Assembly: GCA_003049465.1 (NCBI GenBank)
Contig: PYSS01000143.1
Location: 1-64,000 of the forward strand
DNA: 64,000 nt
Direction of reading: 5' to 3'
Source: Magnaporthiopsis rhizophila
Taxonomy: Eukaryota; Ascomycota; Sordariomycetes; Magnaporthales; Magnaporthaceae
The notes beneath the pieces are model-generated. The model was not told where the DNA came from and did no database searches. It was given only the letters and a program-made list of their open reading frames with translations. This document shows positions 21,821 through 33,547 of the stretch, piece by piece. Every line of letters starts with the position of its first letter. Positions within the stretch are counted from its first letter, which is position 1. A program made the position numbers and the translations under genes.

Positions 21821-23653
21821 ATGCCCACCAGGAAGCGAATCAAGCACGGCGTCACGCCCTTCCCAGACCATGTGGCACCCAGCCCGGACGACTGCCAGAG
21901 GGTCTGGGGCCTGCTGACGGCCTTCCGCGGCCCGGGAAGCAGCGTCATCGGCAAGCCGTCGACCACGGTCGCGGGCTGCGGTGAGGTCGACGACGTGCTG
22001 GATGCGCTCTGCCGGACTATCATCAGCGGGGCAACGCAGATGGCGCGGGCCGATGCGGCCGTGCAGAACCTGGTGGCCGAGTTTGGCGGCAGCGTCGGCG
22101 ACACGGTCGACTGGCTCGCAGTCGCGGACGCGCCCTCGGACCGCGTGCACGCCGCCATCAAGGGCTGCGGGTTGGGCAACAAGAAGACCGAGTTCGTCAA
22201 GGCGCTGTGCTCCAAGGTGCGCGCCGACAACACGGCCAGGCTGGCGGCGCTGCTGGCTGACAAGAACGCCGGCATGCCGTCGCCGCCGCCGTCGCCGCTG
22301 GAGAATGGTGGGTGTCCGGCGGCGTCGCCTTGGGCATCGGCATCACCGACACCATCGCCAGGAGTAACTGCAGCGTCACTAACACCGGCAACAGCGACAG
22401 TGGACGTAGCGGGAGCAGCAGCGGCGGCGGCGGCGGCAGCAGCAGCAGCAGCAACAGCAACAGCAAGAAGAAGAACAATAACAACCACAACAAAAGAGCT
22501 GCAGCCATCCCTGCCATACAGCGAGGAGAGCCGGGACGCGGAGATCGCGGAGCTGAGCAGCAACATCCTCTCGCTGCAGCGCCTGCGGCGGCCTGAGGTA
22601 ACGGTGGCCGACGCGCTGCGGCAGCTCTCGGCCTTCCAGGGCGTGTCGGTCAAGACGGCGGCCTGCGTCGTGCTCTTTTGCCTGCGCAAGCCATGCCTCG
22701 CCGTTGACACGCACGTCTGGCGCCTCGCGCGCTGGCTCGGCTGGGTGCCCGACCGCGCGGGCGACAAGCAGACCTTCTACCACCTCGAGGTTCGCGTCCC
22801 CGGCCACCTTAAATACGACCTGCACCAGCTGCTGGTCTTGCACGGCCAGAGCTGCTACCGATGCTCAGCGGGGAACAAGGACCGCGGGGACGGAAAGGTG
22901 GCGGGGAAGTGGGAGGCGTGCGTCTGCCCGCTTGAGGACCTGCTTGATAGGCGCAAGGGGGATGCGGCCGCGGCTAAGGGGAAGGCTGACGCGGTTGCCG
23001 CGTCTCCCGCGGCCTCGGCATCTCCGGCTGCCTCAACATCGCCGGCTGTACCGACATCCCCCGCCGCGACAGCGCTTTCCGATGTCGCAGACCCTCCCAC
23101 TGTCAACATCGCCGTGCCTCCCTTTATAACTCACCACCTAAGCGTCCGGGCATATGAACTCCCTGCGGTCGAATTGCCGGCCACGTTCATGCCGCCTTCG
23201 CGGATCTCGACCAACAACATCTCGGAGATGAACGAGCCACTGAGCGAGCCGACGTTCAATGTACTAACCCCGGCTACACCCTCGATCCCTATGGCGACAG
23301 ATGTAACGAACGAGCAAGAAATGAAAGAGGAGGAAAATGAGGACGCCGAGATGAGCACGGAAGATGCCACGATGACAGATGTCTGTCAGTACAACGGCCC
23401 GGTTTCCGAGAAGCCCTTTGCCAACCACGAGACCACTGCCACAGCCCGTTATTTTGTCGACCCTTGGACAGAAGAGTCAGGGGCCGAGTGGCGTCATATT
23501 GTGGACAAGGCCATGCCTCCGCACCGGAGGGCCGACTTGGAGGCCTCTGTTCAGCTGTTGCCTGTGTTTCGGCAGCTGGACGAGATGATGATTGAGGACA
23601 GGAAGGCGGATCTAGCAGCCATCGACGACTTCTACGACGTCGGCAGGCAGTAG
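21821..23653 (+). CDS. HhH-GPD family DNA base-excision glycosylase
   Basis: Intronless frame of 610 aa. Residues about 45-135 give the N-terminal helices (ALCRTIISGATQMARADAAV; IKGCGLGNKKTEFVKALC) and residues about 235-370 the helix-hairpin-helix core: FQGVSVKTAACVVLFCLRKP with the lysine expected in bifunctional glycosylases, then AVDTHVWRLARWLGW with the catalytic Asp. Between them sits an insert of roughly 90 residues rich in Ala, Thr, Pro and Ser. Four cysteines follow (CYRC about 20 residues before CVC), a spacing unlike the canonical endonuclease III iron-sulfur loop (C-x6-C-x2-C-x5-C), so a cluster is uncertain. The C-terminal 240 residues are Ala/Pro/Glu-rich and probably disordered, except a short helical end. 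The protein should act in the nucleus on damaged bases; the lesion specificity is unknown. Confidence 0.78.
   Translation: MPTRKRIKHGVTPFPDHVAPSPDDCQRVWGLLTAFRGPGSSVIGKPSTTVAGCGEVDDVLDALCRTIISGATQMARADAAVQNLVAEFGGSVGDTVDWLAVADAPSDRVHAAIKGCGLGNKKTEFVKALCSKVRADNTARLAALLADKNAGMPSPPPSPLENGGCPAASPWASASPTPSPGVTAASLTPATATVDVAGAAAAAAAAAAAAATATARRRTITTTTKELQPSLPYSEESRDAEIAELSSNILSLQRLRRPEVTVADALRQLSAFQGVSVKTAACVVLFCLRKPCLAVDTHVWRLARWLGWVPDRAGDKQTFYHLEVRVPGHLKYDLHQLLVLHGQSCYRCSAGNKDRGDGKVAGKWEACVCPLEDLLDRRKGDAAAAKGKADAVAASPAASASPAASTSPAVPTSPAATALSDVADPPTVNIAVPPFITHHLSVRAYELPAVELPATFMPPSRISTNNISEMNEPLSEPTFNVLTPATPSIPMATDVTNEQEMKEEENEDAEMSTEDATMTDVCQYNGPVSEKPFANHETTATARYFVDPWTEESGAEWRHIVDKAMPPHRRADLEASVQLLPVFRQLDEMMIEDRKADLAAIDDFYDVGRQ
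22390..22475 (+). repeat. Coding trinucleotide (GCN/ACA) microsatellite
   Basis: Near-uninterrupted GCA/GCG and AGCAGCAACAGCAACAGC triplets within the glycosylase frame, coding for a poly-Ala then Ala/Thr run. Because the unit is three bases, length changes keep the frame open. Confidence 0.85.
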
Positions 23654-24633
23654 CCACAGCCGGCAGCTCATGTCAGAGCGGCTTGACGCGGCCAGCTGTA
23701 TGAGTATGGAGGAAACAGGCATGGTTTAAGATGCTGTAATTTTTTATGAGTCCGATGAATTCGGTGGGAAATACGGGCTCGACGAAATAGCAGGAGGATG
23801 AACGCTTTGTATGGAGTACAACTTGAGAAGGAGCAAAGAAAGGGATGACATGAGAGTTCGATCAGGACTGCTCATATGATGGACCAGGTTATAAGATACC
23901 CGAGGAGGAATTTAGCCCAACAAATTGCAGGAGTCGCTTGCCGTCACGATGTCTCCCCATGGAATCGTCAGTCGCGGATGCCAAGTGGCACAGGCTCGAA
24001 AGCCACAAGTTCAAGCAGTTCCTGATGGAAAGGGGCAAGGACTAGAAATGTAGAAAGGGATAAAGAAAACATGGGAAAGAAAAATGCCATTAGGATATTG
24101 GCGAAATGGAAGAAAAATTCCCCAACAAAAAAGCGACGAGTTTCCAAAGGTTCGAAAGTAAATCAAGGCAAGAACGTTGGCGAATGGAAAGCGCCTGCCG
24201 AAGAGCTCCAACGCGGCCCCATATTTTAAGCTCATTAGTCATTCGCAGGGCTTTAATGGCTGCGACGGTGACGCGCCGCGTTTCCAACACAAGAGAAGGC
24301 GCGAAAGAGGGACGTGCCTTGCTGAGCCGCTTGCGGACATTGAGGGAACCTTCAAATTCTACCACAGACGTCAACAACAGAGGACTGGGGTCTCCAGTAC
24401 CCGGCCAACCTGCTCTGTTTCTGCCGGGCAGAGAGTCCTAGATCAATTCTCACACATTCCAGTGCTGTTACGACGGATGATTGATCGAAATCGACAGTCC
24501 CGACCCGTTTCCGACTCGACCCAGATAGCCATCGAACAGTTCGTTACCGGGGGAAACGACGTCCACGCATGCTCCGACTCCGGCCGTCGACAAGCTCGCA
24601 GGTGCAGGGCGTGAACCGCTACCGCTCGCCAGG
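23654..24633. other. Intergenic region, no gene seen
   Basis: About 1 kb between the glycosylase stop and the SEN1 start, both on the plus strand. No distinctive element; frames present on both strands are shadow-like. Confidence 0.6.
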
Positions 24634-27600
24634 ATGGAGGACCCCAATGGCGTCTACGAGGAAATCATAGCCGCCTTCCAGAAGCTGGAGGAGGTGCCCG
24701 AGCAGGTGCACCTCTTCTGTCCCCAGGTCGACGACGATGACCAAACCGACTACGAGTGCCTCGACCCCGAAGAGAGCGGGCTTTCTGCCGACGAGCGGGC
24801 GTCGCGCCTAAAGGACGCCGAAGAACGTCTCGACTTCTCCGTATCGGCATCACTTGTCCTCGCCATTAGCAAAGACCAGGCTTCGGCATGGTTCGACAAA
24901 TGGATCGAGAGAGCCGAGCTCAACCTCAAGTCGTGCGCCTTCTGCATACGCCTCTGGCACAAGGCGAGGAAGCCGTTCATCCAGAAGCTTGCTAAGTGAG
25001 GCTTGAGCTCCTGCCCTTCCAGGCTGCCTCCCGCCTCGCCAGGGCCACAATTGCTGACGGTCATGCCTGCTCCTTGCAGCAAATTTAACGAAGACACGGC
25101 CGCCATCATGTCGACAAAGCTCAACGCCTTCGACAAGGCTCGCATCGACCTCGGCCTTGGGGCCGCCGAGAAAATACTGAGGGAAAATGGCCCCATGAAG
25201 ACGAATGCGCTGGCCAAGAAGGACGAGACTGCGGTCCTCGCCCTCTACGAAGCGCTCTGCTGCATGCCCTACCTCTCCCTGCCTGATAACCGCACGGGAT
25301 TCAACTACGTATTCCAGGAGATCCAGAAGGTTAAGAAGCCCCTGCGTCTTGGATCTGGTGTCATCCCAACCATGACCCATTTCCTCTTCCAGGAGGATGA
25401 GTTGCGTAGCGGGTTTGCCAAGGCTGCCTGGGAGAGCATCCCGCCCGAATCCTTGAAGCCCGACCAGTTTGACTGGGCCGTCAACGAATACTTGGCCAGT
25501 GAGATGGAGGCTGTAGCACACCAAGCTACCGACCAGGCCCGTATAAAGCGGTTCTGGGAGGCCCTGGCCGTCCTGCTCCCCGCTATGAGTGAAGAGTTCG
25601 TCCTGCACACCCTGCGCGGCATGCAGGTCCAGCCCGACATCTACCATCTGGCATTCAACCATCTAGCCATCATCGATGATCCCGATGTTCTCGCAACGCT
25701 GATCCGCACCTTCTGCGCGCTGATGCGGAAGTCTACCAAGGCATTCTGGTCTGCTCTCTCGGACCTGTCGCCTGCGATCCTCACCCAGCATATCTGGGCT
25801 TGCAGGGCGTTCATGGGGCTGCTCGCACGCTCTCTTGAGCCCGAGATGCTGATGCCGGAGGGCGAGGGTGAAATGCCGCTTCTATCGTACTTTGTCAAGA
25901 ATCTCATGGATTCGCTGCAGCCCACCGGCCGTAGTGACGCTTGCGACTCTATCCTCCACCAGCTGTTGGATACGTTCAAGGCGAGCCACGAGACGACGAG
26001 AGACGCCAAGGCGGTGTGTGCTAATGCGTCGCTTGTCGCCCTGACATGCACCCTCGAAGGCTTGAAAGACGAGAAGCTGGCTTTCTCGACCGCCTTGGTT
26101 TACATCGACATCACCTACAATATCGTGCTGAAGTACAAAGACTTCCTCATCGACTGCGTCAGCCTCAAGCCCGGCGACCGATATAACATTGGGCTGTCGA
26201 CCAAGGCTCTCCACGTCATCAAGCTTGCGCTCACTCTCGATTCAGAAACCTTTTACAACGAAGCCGAAGCGATCAAGGCGGAGCAGTCGTACAATCGCGT
26301 CGTCGAGCGGAGGTCATCTCAGCTATGGGACGCCTTCATCGACCACATGCAGCCGTCCAAGACGACTGGATTGGCCAACGTCATCATCACCGCCACCTTG
26401 TACCTCCGGGGCGTCGAGAAATTCCTTCCAGGGAAGAAAGAAGCTGTCGTCAAGGACGAGAAGAAGGCCAAGTTCAATAAGCAGTTTGAGGCTACGGCGG
26501 AGTCGATCGGCCGTCTCATCGGGCGAGTGAGCGGATTCACGCCGGCCGAACTGAACAACCTGTGCTCTGACACCGACGCCCTTGGCGCATTGGTCGGATG
26601 CCTGGTACATGGCGAAGAGTCTATCAGCCTCGCGGCGGTCGATTTTATGAAGTCCCTCACCGGCGAGGATAGCCGATCCGACGCCTTAGAGAAGATGATA
26701 GGCTGGCACATGGAGCTGTTCCTAAGATCCTTTTCTGATGCTGTCGGCAAGAAGATACCCGATCCCAAATTCGGCGCTTACATGTTTGGCCCTGTGCCTA
26801 ACGTGTTGAGATGGTATCAGGATATTCTTGAAGCTCTCTGCAACTCGACTACCGGCCTGTTGCGGTCTCGCGAGATGACGAAGCAAGAGGGCGACGCTAT
26901 TAGATATTGGTGGAGGCGCCAGTGGAACTTCCTGGGGTATTTCTTTGGCCAGACCAAGGCCTGGTCCGAGAAGTTCGTCTCCAAGAAGGATATGGAGGAC
27001 TGCTGCACACAGGCCGTCCTCCACGCAGATGCCCTTCTCGCCGAGGATGGCCTGATCGCGAATGCTATAAGCGTTACGACCAGCAAAGGCGACGACCCCA
27101 AGGCGCAGAACGACGCGCGGGCGGCGGCCATGAAAGTGGTCCTTGAACACCCTAGAGTGATAACCACGCAGTACACCCAGATGCTGCAGCTGCGGGACCA
27201 AGAACTCCTCGCCGTCTTCGCCAGGTCCGTCGGAAAGCTCCTTCGACGCCTCCGCGAGTTTGACATGGCCCTCCCCTCCAAGCCACTACAGATGCTCAAG
27301 GATATCTGCATCCGTCAGCCCGACGGCAGATACAAGACGAACTCCAACCTGCGGCCGCCCCAGAAAGCCGAGCTGCTGAGGGCGCTCGGCACCGACCTTG
27401 GCGAGGAGTCGGACTCGACCAGCCACTCCGTCCTCAAGCCCGTTGTCAAGACCCAGACTAGGAAGCAGGGCAATCTGGACGCCTGGTCGAAAGCGCTTCC
27501 TTCCGCAGACTCCCCCCACTCGTCTATTACTACATCTGCTTCTACATCTACTGCTAGCTCGCTGTCCCGCTCCTTAGCAGTGAAGGCGGATCCCGCGCCG

Positions 27601-30600
27601 TCGGAAAAGCCTCCTTCGGTGCTGAGTACGATCAAAGCGCAGTCTCAGCAGCCGCGGAAGCCTTCGGTTCTAAGCTCTGCTGCGATAAAATCGACGCAAG
27701 CCAGTCTGAGGGAGGCTCGTCAGAAACAACAGCAGGAGCGAATCAAGAACAATGCCGCCGCCCGCGCTCGCGCAGAGGCTCTGCGCGAAGCAGCAGCCTC
27801 TGGCAAGATGGTCGGCGTGGAAGCGACTGGCCTCAAAGGCATCGCGGGCGTCCTCGACAAAACCCATGCGCCAGCAAAAAGCGAGACCTTTGTCGGGAGC
27901 GACGAAGAAGAGGAGGATGACGGCTCTGATGGCGACGAGGAGATGGCCGATCTCCTAAAGGACGGCCAAGCCGGTAAGGATGCGTCTGCGCGCCGACTCA
28001 AGGAGCTCAGGGCCAAGCAAATAGGTCCCGTCAAGAAGACAAAGATCCAGCGGTCGAAGAAGGATCTACGTGCTCGGATCACTCCTCCGATGGAGAGACT
28101 GCACGAGGCCATCCTGGAATGGGATATCTTTCACGAAGGAAACGATCCGCCTAATGGGTACTCGTGCAAGGAGGTGGCCAAGTCGTACATGACCCCGGTC
28201 GACTATAGAGACACCTTCTTTCCGCTGCTGGTGAACGAGGCGTGGCGATCGTTTGTCACGTCCAAGGATGAGTCGACATCAAAACCGTTTGATATCAAGA
28301 TCATCAACCGAGTGTCTGTCGACAAGTTCATGGAGGTGACGACCTCCATACCCATGCCCAACCTCAAAGACAAGGACAGAGAACGATTGTCGGATGGCGA
28401 CATTATTCTCCTCTCGACTGCGAACGATCCCCTGAGCGACCGGGACGCGCCCCACTGCCTGGCTCGTGTTTTCAAGACCATGATGAAGAAGAGCATCATC
28501 GAGGTCACCTGCCGACTCACGTCCAAGGGCAACGGTCGTTTCCTGCAGGCACTGATGCCTGGTGCCGACCTGCGGGGATTGCGTATAACGAACATGACGA
28601 CTGTCGAGCGTGAATATGCCGCCCTAGAGAGTCTGCAGTACTACGACCTGATGACCGAGGTGCTCGAGGCGGAGCCTTCGCCCGTGCTCACATTTTCGGA
28701 CGAGCGCATCAAGAGCTTCCAGGACAATTACCAGCTGAACAAGGGACAGGCGTCCGCCATCATCAACGCCAAGGAGAACGACGGCTTCACTCTTGTTCAG
28801 GGCCCGCCGGGAACGGGCAAGACGAAGACGATTATCGCCATGGTGGGCGCGTTGCTCACGGGGAACATCAAGATCAACAAGCCCGCCCCTGTTCCCGTCA
28901 GGCCGGGCCCTGGTGGCACCAACGGAGAGGCACCGATGGCGAGGAAGCTGCTGGTTTGCGCACCCAGTAACGCGGCTGTGGACGAGTTGGTGCTGCGTCT
29001 CAAGGCAGGAATCAAGGACACGAATGGGCAGATGCACAAGATCAACGTGTTGCGTCTGGGCCGTAGCGACGCGGTGAACCAGGCAGTCAAAGACGTCACG
29101 CTCGACGAGCTGGTCAAGGAGAAGATGGACGCGCTCGCCAACCAGAACGCGGGCCAGCCTAGTGACCGCGAGAAGATGCACCAGGAGGCAGGCGAGATCA
29201 AAGCCAAGATGATGCCGCTCAGGGCGGCCCTGGAGTCGGCGCGCGAGTCCAACGACATCGGGCGGTTCAACAACCTGCAGCGCGAGTTTGACTCGCTGAA
29301 GAGGCGGCAGATGCAGCTCGGCTCCATGATCGATCGAGAGAAGTCGAGCGGCAACACCTATGCGCGCGAGGCCGAGGTGAAGCGAAGAGGCATTCAACAG
29401 AGCATCTTGGCTGATGCCCACGTGCTGTGCGCGACGCTGAGCGGTTCGGGACACGACATGTTCAAGACGCTGCAGGTCGAGTTCGAGACGGTCATCATCG
29501 ACGAGGCGGCGCAGTGCGTGGAGCTGAGCGCCCTCATCCCGCTCAAGTACGGCGCCTCCAAGTGCGTGCTCGTCGGCGATCCCAAGCAGCTGCCACCCAC
29601 GGTTCTGTCGCAGTCGGCAGCGCGCTACGGCTACGACCAGAGTCTGTTCGTGCGTATGCAGCAAAACCACCCGACAAAGGTGCACCTGCTCGACTGCCAG
29701 TACCGAATGCACCCCGAGATCAGCCTGTTCCCGAGCAAGGAGTTCTACGAGGGGCGGCTGGCCGATGGCGACGACATGGCCAAGCTCCGGCAACAGCCGT
29801 GGCACGAGAACCCGCTGCTGAGCCCATACCGCTTCTTCGACGTGGAGGGTATCCAGGAGCGTGGCAACCGTGGCCAGTCGCTGGTCAACACCAACGAGAT
29901 CAGCGTGGCGCTGCAGATCTTCAACCGCTTCTCCACCGACTTCTCTTCCCGCTGCGGCGATCTGAAAGGCAAGATAGGAATCATCACCCCCTACAAGGCG
30001 CAGCTGCACGCTCTGCGCCAGCGGTTCCTGGACCGGTACGGCGAGGCGGTGCTGGAGCAGATCGAGTTCAACACGACGGACGCCTTCCAGGGCCGAGAGT
30101 GCGAGATCATCATCTTCTCATGCGTGCGTGCCAGCCCGACAGGAGGTATCGGTTTCATGACGGACATCAGGCGTATGAACGTCGGTCTGACGCGAGCGCG
30201 GTCATCGCTCTGGGTCCTGGGCGACTCCCGGGCGCTGAAGCAGGGTCCATTCTGGGCCAAGCTGATCGAGGACGCCAAGGCGCGCGACCGCTACACGTCG
30301 GGCAGCATCATGGCGCAGCTGCGTAACGCAGCGACGGTGCGACAGCTGCCCATGGGAGCTCCCCCGCCGATGCAGGCGCCGTCCTTCAACGGGATCCCAA
30401 CGATGCAACGCCGAGAGTCAGAGAGGAGCGACATAGAGATGCTGGATGTCAATGACGCCCGCGCTCGCGCTGCTCAGACGATATCTGCCAACGGGGCTCA
30501 TCAGATCCAAGGCCATGGGCCAGCTGGGATGACAGGGCCGCCTCCGCGCTCGCTCGGCTCGGCGCCGCCGATCCAATCCTCAGCAGGCCGGAACGCGCGG

Positions 30601-31121
30601 TCCATGACCTCTAGTCCGGTCATCCAGTCGTCAGCGCCTAGGGGACCTGCTGGTGACGTCAATATGGTTTCGAGGAAACGTCCTGCGCAAGAAGACGGCA
30701 GCGACATGTCTTCGACGGCCAAACGGGTATGTCTAACAGCGACCGGGACTGCTCCCTGAACATCTTCATCCTTACCCGAATTCAGTTACAACGTGCTAAA
30801 GCTTCAACCAACCCCCAGAGCGCGACAAAACCCCATCACCAGCCCCAACAGCACGGCGGCACCAACACTAAGCCACCCTCTGGATCGAAGGGCATGTCAA
30901 GCCGGCCTCAAGAGCGCCCCACCGACCCTTCGGCAATGCAGGCACTCGGCATGGTCCCTCCCGACCGTCCGGCAGTAAGTCGAGCGCTGATCTTGCAGAA
31001 ACCATTGCTTTTGCCTCGGAAGACTAACCAGCCTCGTCATCTCTTCTAGGCTCCTCGTCCACCTCGACCGCCCAAAAAGAAGGGTCCCGCTGACCCTTTT
31101 CTCCAGAGAGGTAGACGCTAG
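24634..31121 (+). CDS. SEN1: Sen1-type superfamily 1 RNA/DNA helicase
   Basis: Four exons (24634-24995, 25080-30726, 30786-30974, 31050-31121) give 2089 aa, a normal length for fungal Sen1. The first 1100 residues are the helical SEN1 N-terminal domain that contacts RNA polymerase II and other partners. The helicase core has all SF1B motifs: Walker A QGPPGTGKTKT (near residue 1360), CAPSNAAVDELV, DEAA box IIDEAAQCVE (near 1594), GDPKQLPPTV, YRMHPEIS, TDAFQGRECEIIIFS and MNVGLTRARSSLWVLG. A coiled insert rich in Lys/Glu lies between motifs Ia and II. An acidic run (EEEEDDGSDGDEE) sits near residue 945. The last two small exons encode a Pro/Lys-rich end, APPRPPRPPKKKGPADPF, typical of the C-terminal tail. 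The enzyme unwinds RNA-DNA hybrids, terminates non-coding transcription and protects the genome from R-loops in the nucleus. Confidence 0.96.
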
Positions 31122-33009
31122 TAGTTTGACTGCCCCGAACCGCCAACATGTGATGTCTCGTTTCCGCACTTCGCATTGGCTTATCTTTATTCTTTTGCCC
31201 TGCACCAACGCGTCCGTTCGCGGGGTTACGCTTCTTTTAATATTTCATTGATTCGCTTTTGTCTGTCGATATAGAGGCTTTTGCGCATGGGCCGGTTGCA
31301 TTTTGATGCATTTGATCAAGCATCTCTTTCTTTTTCGGGGGGGTTCTGTGGCCAGCGACGACATCGGACACTGGTAGGATCCGGATGAACCATAAAAGTC
31401 TTCTCATGCATGTGTTAGGAGTTTCTGTGTTCTTGCTATCTTGGGAGCGAGCGAGCACCGGTGGAGAATCCGGGCAGCTATGTGGGCGGGTGCGTTTCAC
31501 TGGAGACCGATTTTGGGAACCAACCCCAAAGGGATTCCATGAGCGCCGTGTGACTGCCCGATGCTATGCCCCAGCTAATTTTTGCTCCCTGTGTACTCCT
31601 ACTGCTGCGTTTGCCGGGTGGGCTGGCTGAGGGGTATTTTACTCTGGCCGTCGACGAGGGCGACTGACCGTGACTGGCTTCAGCTCTATCGAGAAGGGTT
31701 TAGACGGGCGGGCGAACTAGGGCTTCGTGGCACGTTATTATCGGGATTCGGCACCGTCAGGCTGCACTGAATCCGGTCTTTGGAGGAAATCCTGCTAGAC
31801 TGCTCGACGTCATTCACGTCACAAAAAGAGGCTTTTCTTTTTTTTTTTTTTTTTAAAAAAAAAAAAGGCCATGAATATGTTGCGGGGAAACAATGAGGAC
31901 GGCCTGACTCCAGAACCCCGGAGGTTGACCGCCTCAACACCGTCATATTCGCCTTCCAAGGGGCCGGTAGTTTTTCTCCACCGCCCGGACACGGCCAGGG
32001 CCGTGTCAGGCGCCCAGAAAGCTGGCTTTGCAACGCCAGACGCCCAAGAAGCAAAGAGGAGTTGACACATCGTCGGTGAAAGGATACGATTCTACCGAGG
32101 GGAGTGCCGCTGCGGATCGAGTTCTTCATTTCCAACTTTCATGGCCGAGGGGCGATGACGACCAGAGCTGGCCACGCGGGTACCATGGAGCCTCCAGCTC
32201 TAACCCCTGAACGCAAAGACCCGTTGTGGCAGCGGCGTCTTCACTGGAGCTTTCATCGATACAATAGATACCAAAACGTCGCTCCTGAAGGTCTAAAGAT
32301 CATATAGCTCCCGCGTCCCAAAACATAACACAGACCGGGAGATCCATCAACGCAATGTTCGAATTCTTAGGCGTTGCCCTGCCCGGCTCGTACCATCGCA
32401 AATCAGGCGATCCGTATGAACAAGCTTGTAGCCCTTCATAAGGAGTCCAGAAAACAGAATGTGATTTGAGGAAAACATTCTCCTCGAGCGAGGAACGAGT
32501 GGATGAGGGTAAGGGCTGTGGTTGGAGAAGTTGATAGGAACTGCTATGAGAAGTTGATACATCCACGAAACCGCAGAACCTCCCAGCGAACCTGTGAATT
32601 ATTTGCCATGCATTTAGTCAGGTAGCGTTGATAAATGCCGTCAAGGGAAACACACCGCGCCCCACCGGTTGAATGTTGTTGGCTCCTCACGCCATATAGT
32701 GAAGATGATCTCCGGCTCTTTTGATCAGGACGGTCTATCTATCCCCTTAAGTGCCGTTAGGTGCTCGGCGATGGAATAGGACGAGGTCCCCAGAATTTAT
32801 CCCTGGTGAGAATATCTGGTTGGCTAAGAGAGGGGATCGGCGGGTCGGGCACCTAACGGCGCTCAAGGGGATGTCGGTGCTGGAACACGGAGCTCCATTG
32901 AGTCTCGTGCAATCGAGGGGCAAGAAGAATATGCCTGGTGGGCTGCGTAGAGAAAAGAGACATCTATCCTCATCTCCTGAGCACCCGCCGCCCCGCCATC
33001 TCGAATCAC
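31122..33009. other. Intergenic region, no gene seen
   Basis: Nearly 1.9 kb between convergent transcription units (SEN1 and the small minus-strand gene). It contains a T17-A12 homopolymer palindrome at 31838-31866. No coding frame is supported on either strand. Confidence 0.6.
31838..31866. repeat. T17-A12 homopolymer palindrome
   Basis: A run of 17 T directly followed by 12 A. It can fold on itself and is a strong nucleosome-excluding sequence; in transcription from either strand it would give a U- or A-rich hairpin. No neighbouring repeat copy was recognised. Confidence 0.9.
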
Positions 33010-33240
33010 TCATTTGTCATCGTCGTCGTCCTTGTCGGTTGACGAGTCGGTCCCTCTCATCATGCCGGTGCCGACAAAGAACAGGGCGGCGGTCAGGAGA
33101 GGGAGCGCAGCAGCGCCCCAGACGCTCCATTTGGACGTGGACGAGACGAATTCGGTCTTCTTCTTGGATGCTTGCGCCATTCGCGGATAGCTATCCGCTG
33201 GGTTCTCGGGCGTCGCGGTGTCTTTTTCGGCTTGTGGCAT
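33010..33240 (-). CDS. Small single-span membrane protein, unknown function
   Basis: A 76-aa frame with a clear ATG at 33238-33240. The first 40 residues are polar and basic (KKKTEFVSSTSKWS), followed by one hydrophobic segment (about residues 43-61, VWGAAALPLLTAALFFVG) and a short acidic tail ending in TDKDDDDDK. The layout suits a tail-anchored or mitochondrial/ER small membrane protein, with the C-terminal few residues in the lumen or intermembrane space. I do not recognise the family. The gene is divergent from the 443-aa gene, 307 bp away. Length and composition make chance possible, but the single clean hydrophobic segment flanked by charged ends favours a real gene. Confidence 0.6.
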   Translation of the reverse strand: MPQAEKDTATPENPADSYPRMAQASKKKTEFVSSTSKWSVWGAAALPLLTAALFFVGTGMMRGTDSSTDKDDDDDK

Positions 33241-33547
33241 CGTGGGATTAGGCGGCTGGATTTTTTTTGGCGTAGGATGTCCTGGGGTGTTCAGTTTATG
33301 GACGGATGGATTGAGAGAGCAGAAGAAGCAGAGTGGTCAGGCTGGCGCTGCATTCAGGATTTCCTCGCCGATCTACGCACGTTCGGAGCAGGCGAGCCAA
33401 ACAGAAGGCGCCGTCGGGCACGCGCATAATGCGGTGGCAACACTCAATCTCCTTTGCCCGTTCATGCAGGTGCCGCCTTTTAGTGGCCTGCCCCATTCTA
33501 CCGTCGTCAACACTCTCCATCAACACCACAAACCCCAAGCATCAAAC
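33241..33547. other. Short bidirectional promoter region
   Basis: 307 bp between two divergent start codons. No TATA box could be fixed. An open frame on the plus strand crosses this region in phase with the downstream gene, so its start might lie further upstream, but the ATG at 33548 has the best downstream context. Confidence 0.5.

Noticed and set aside
28624..30009. 461-codon minus-strand frame inside SEN1.
   Set aside because: Antisense shadow of the conserved helicase domain; no domain of its own.
33218..33547. Extension of the 443-aa gene's frame upstream across the small minus-strand gene.
   Set aside because: The extra part is the antisense of the small gene's 5' end and has low coding character; the ATG at 33548 explains the gene better.
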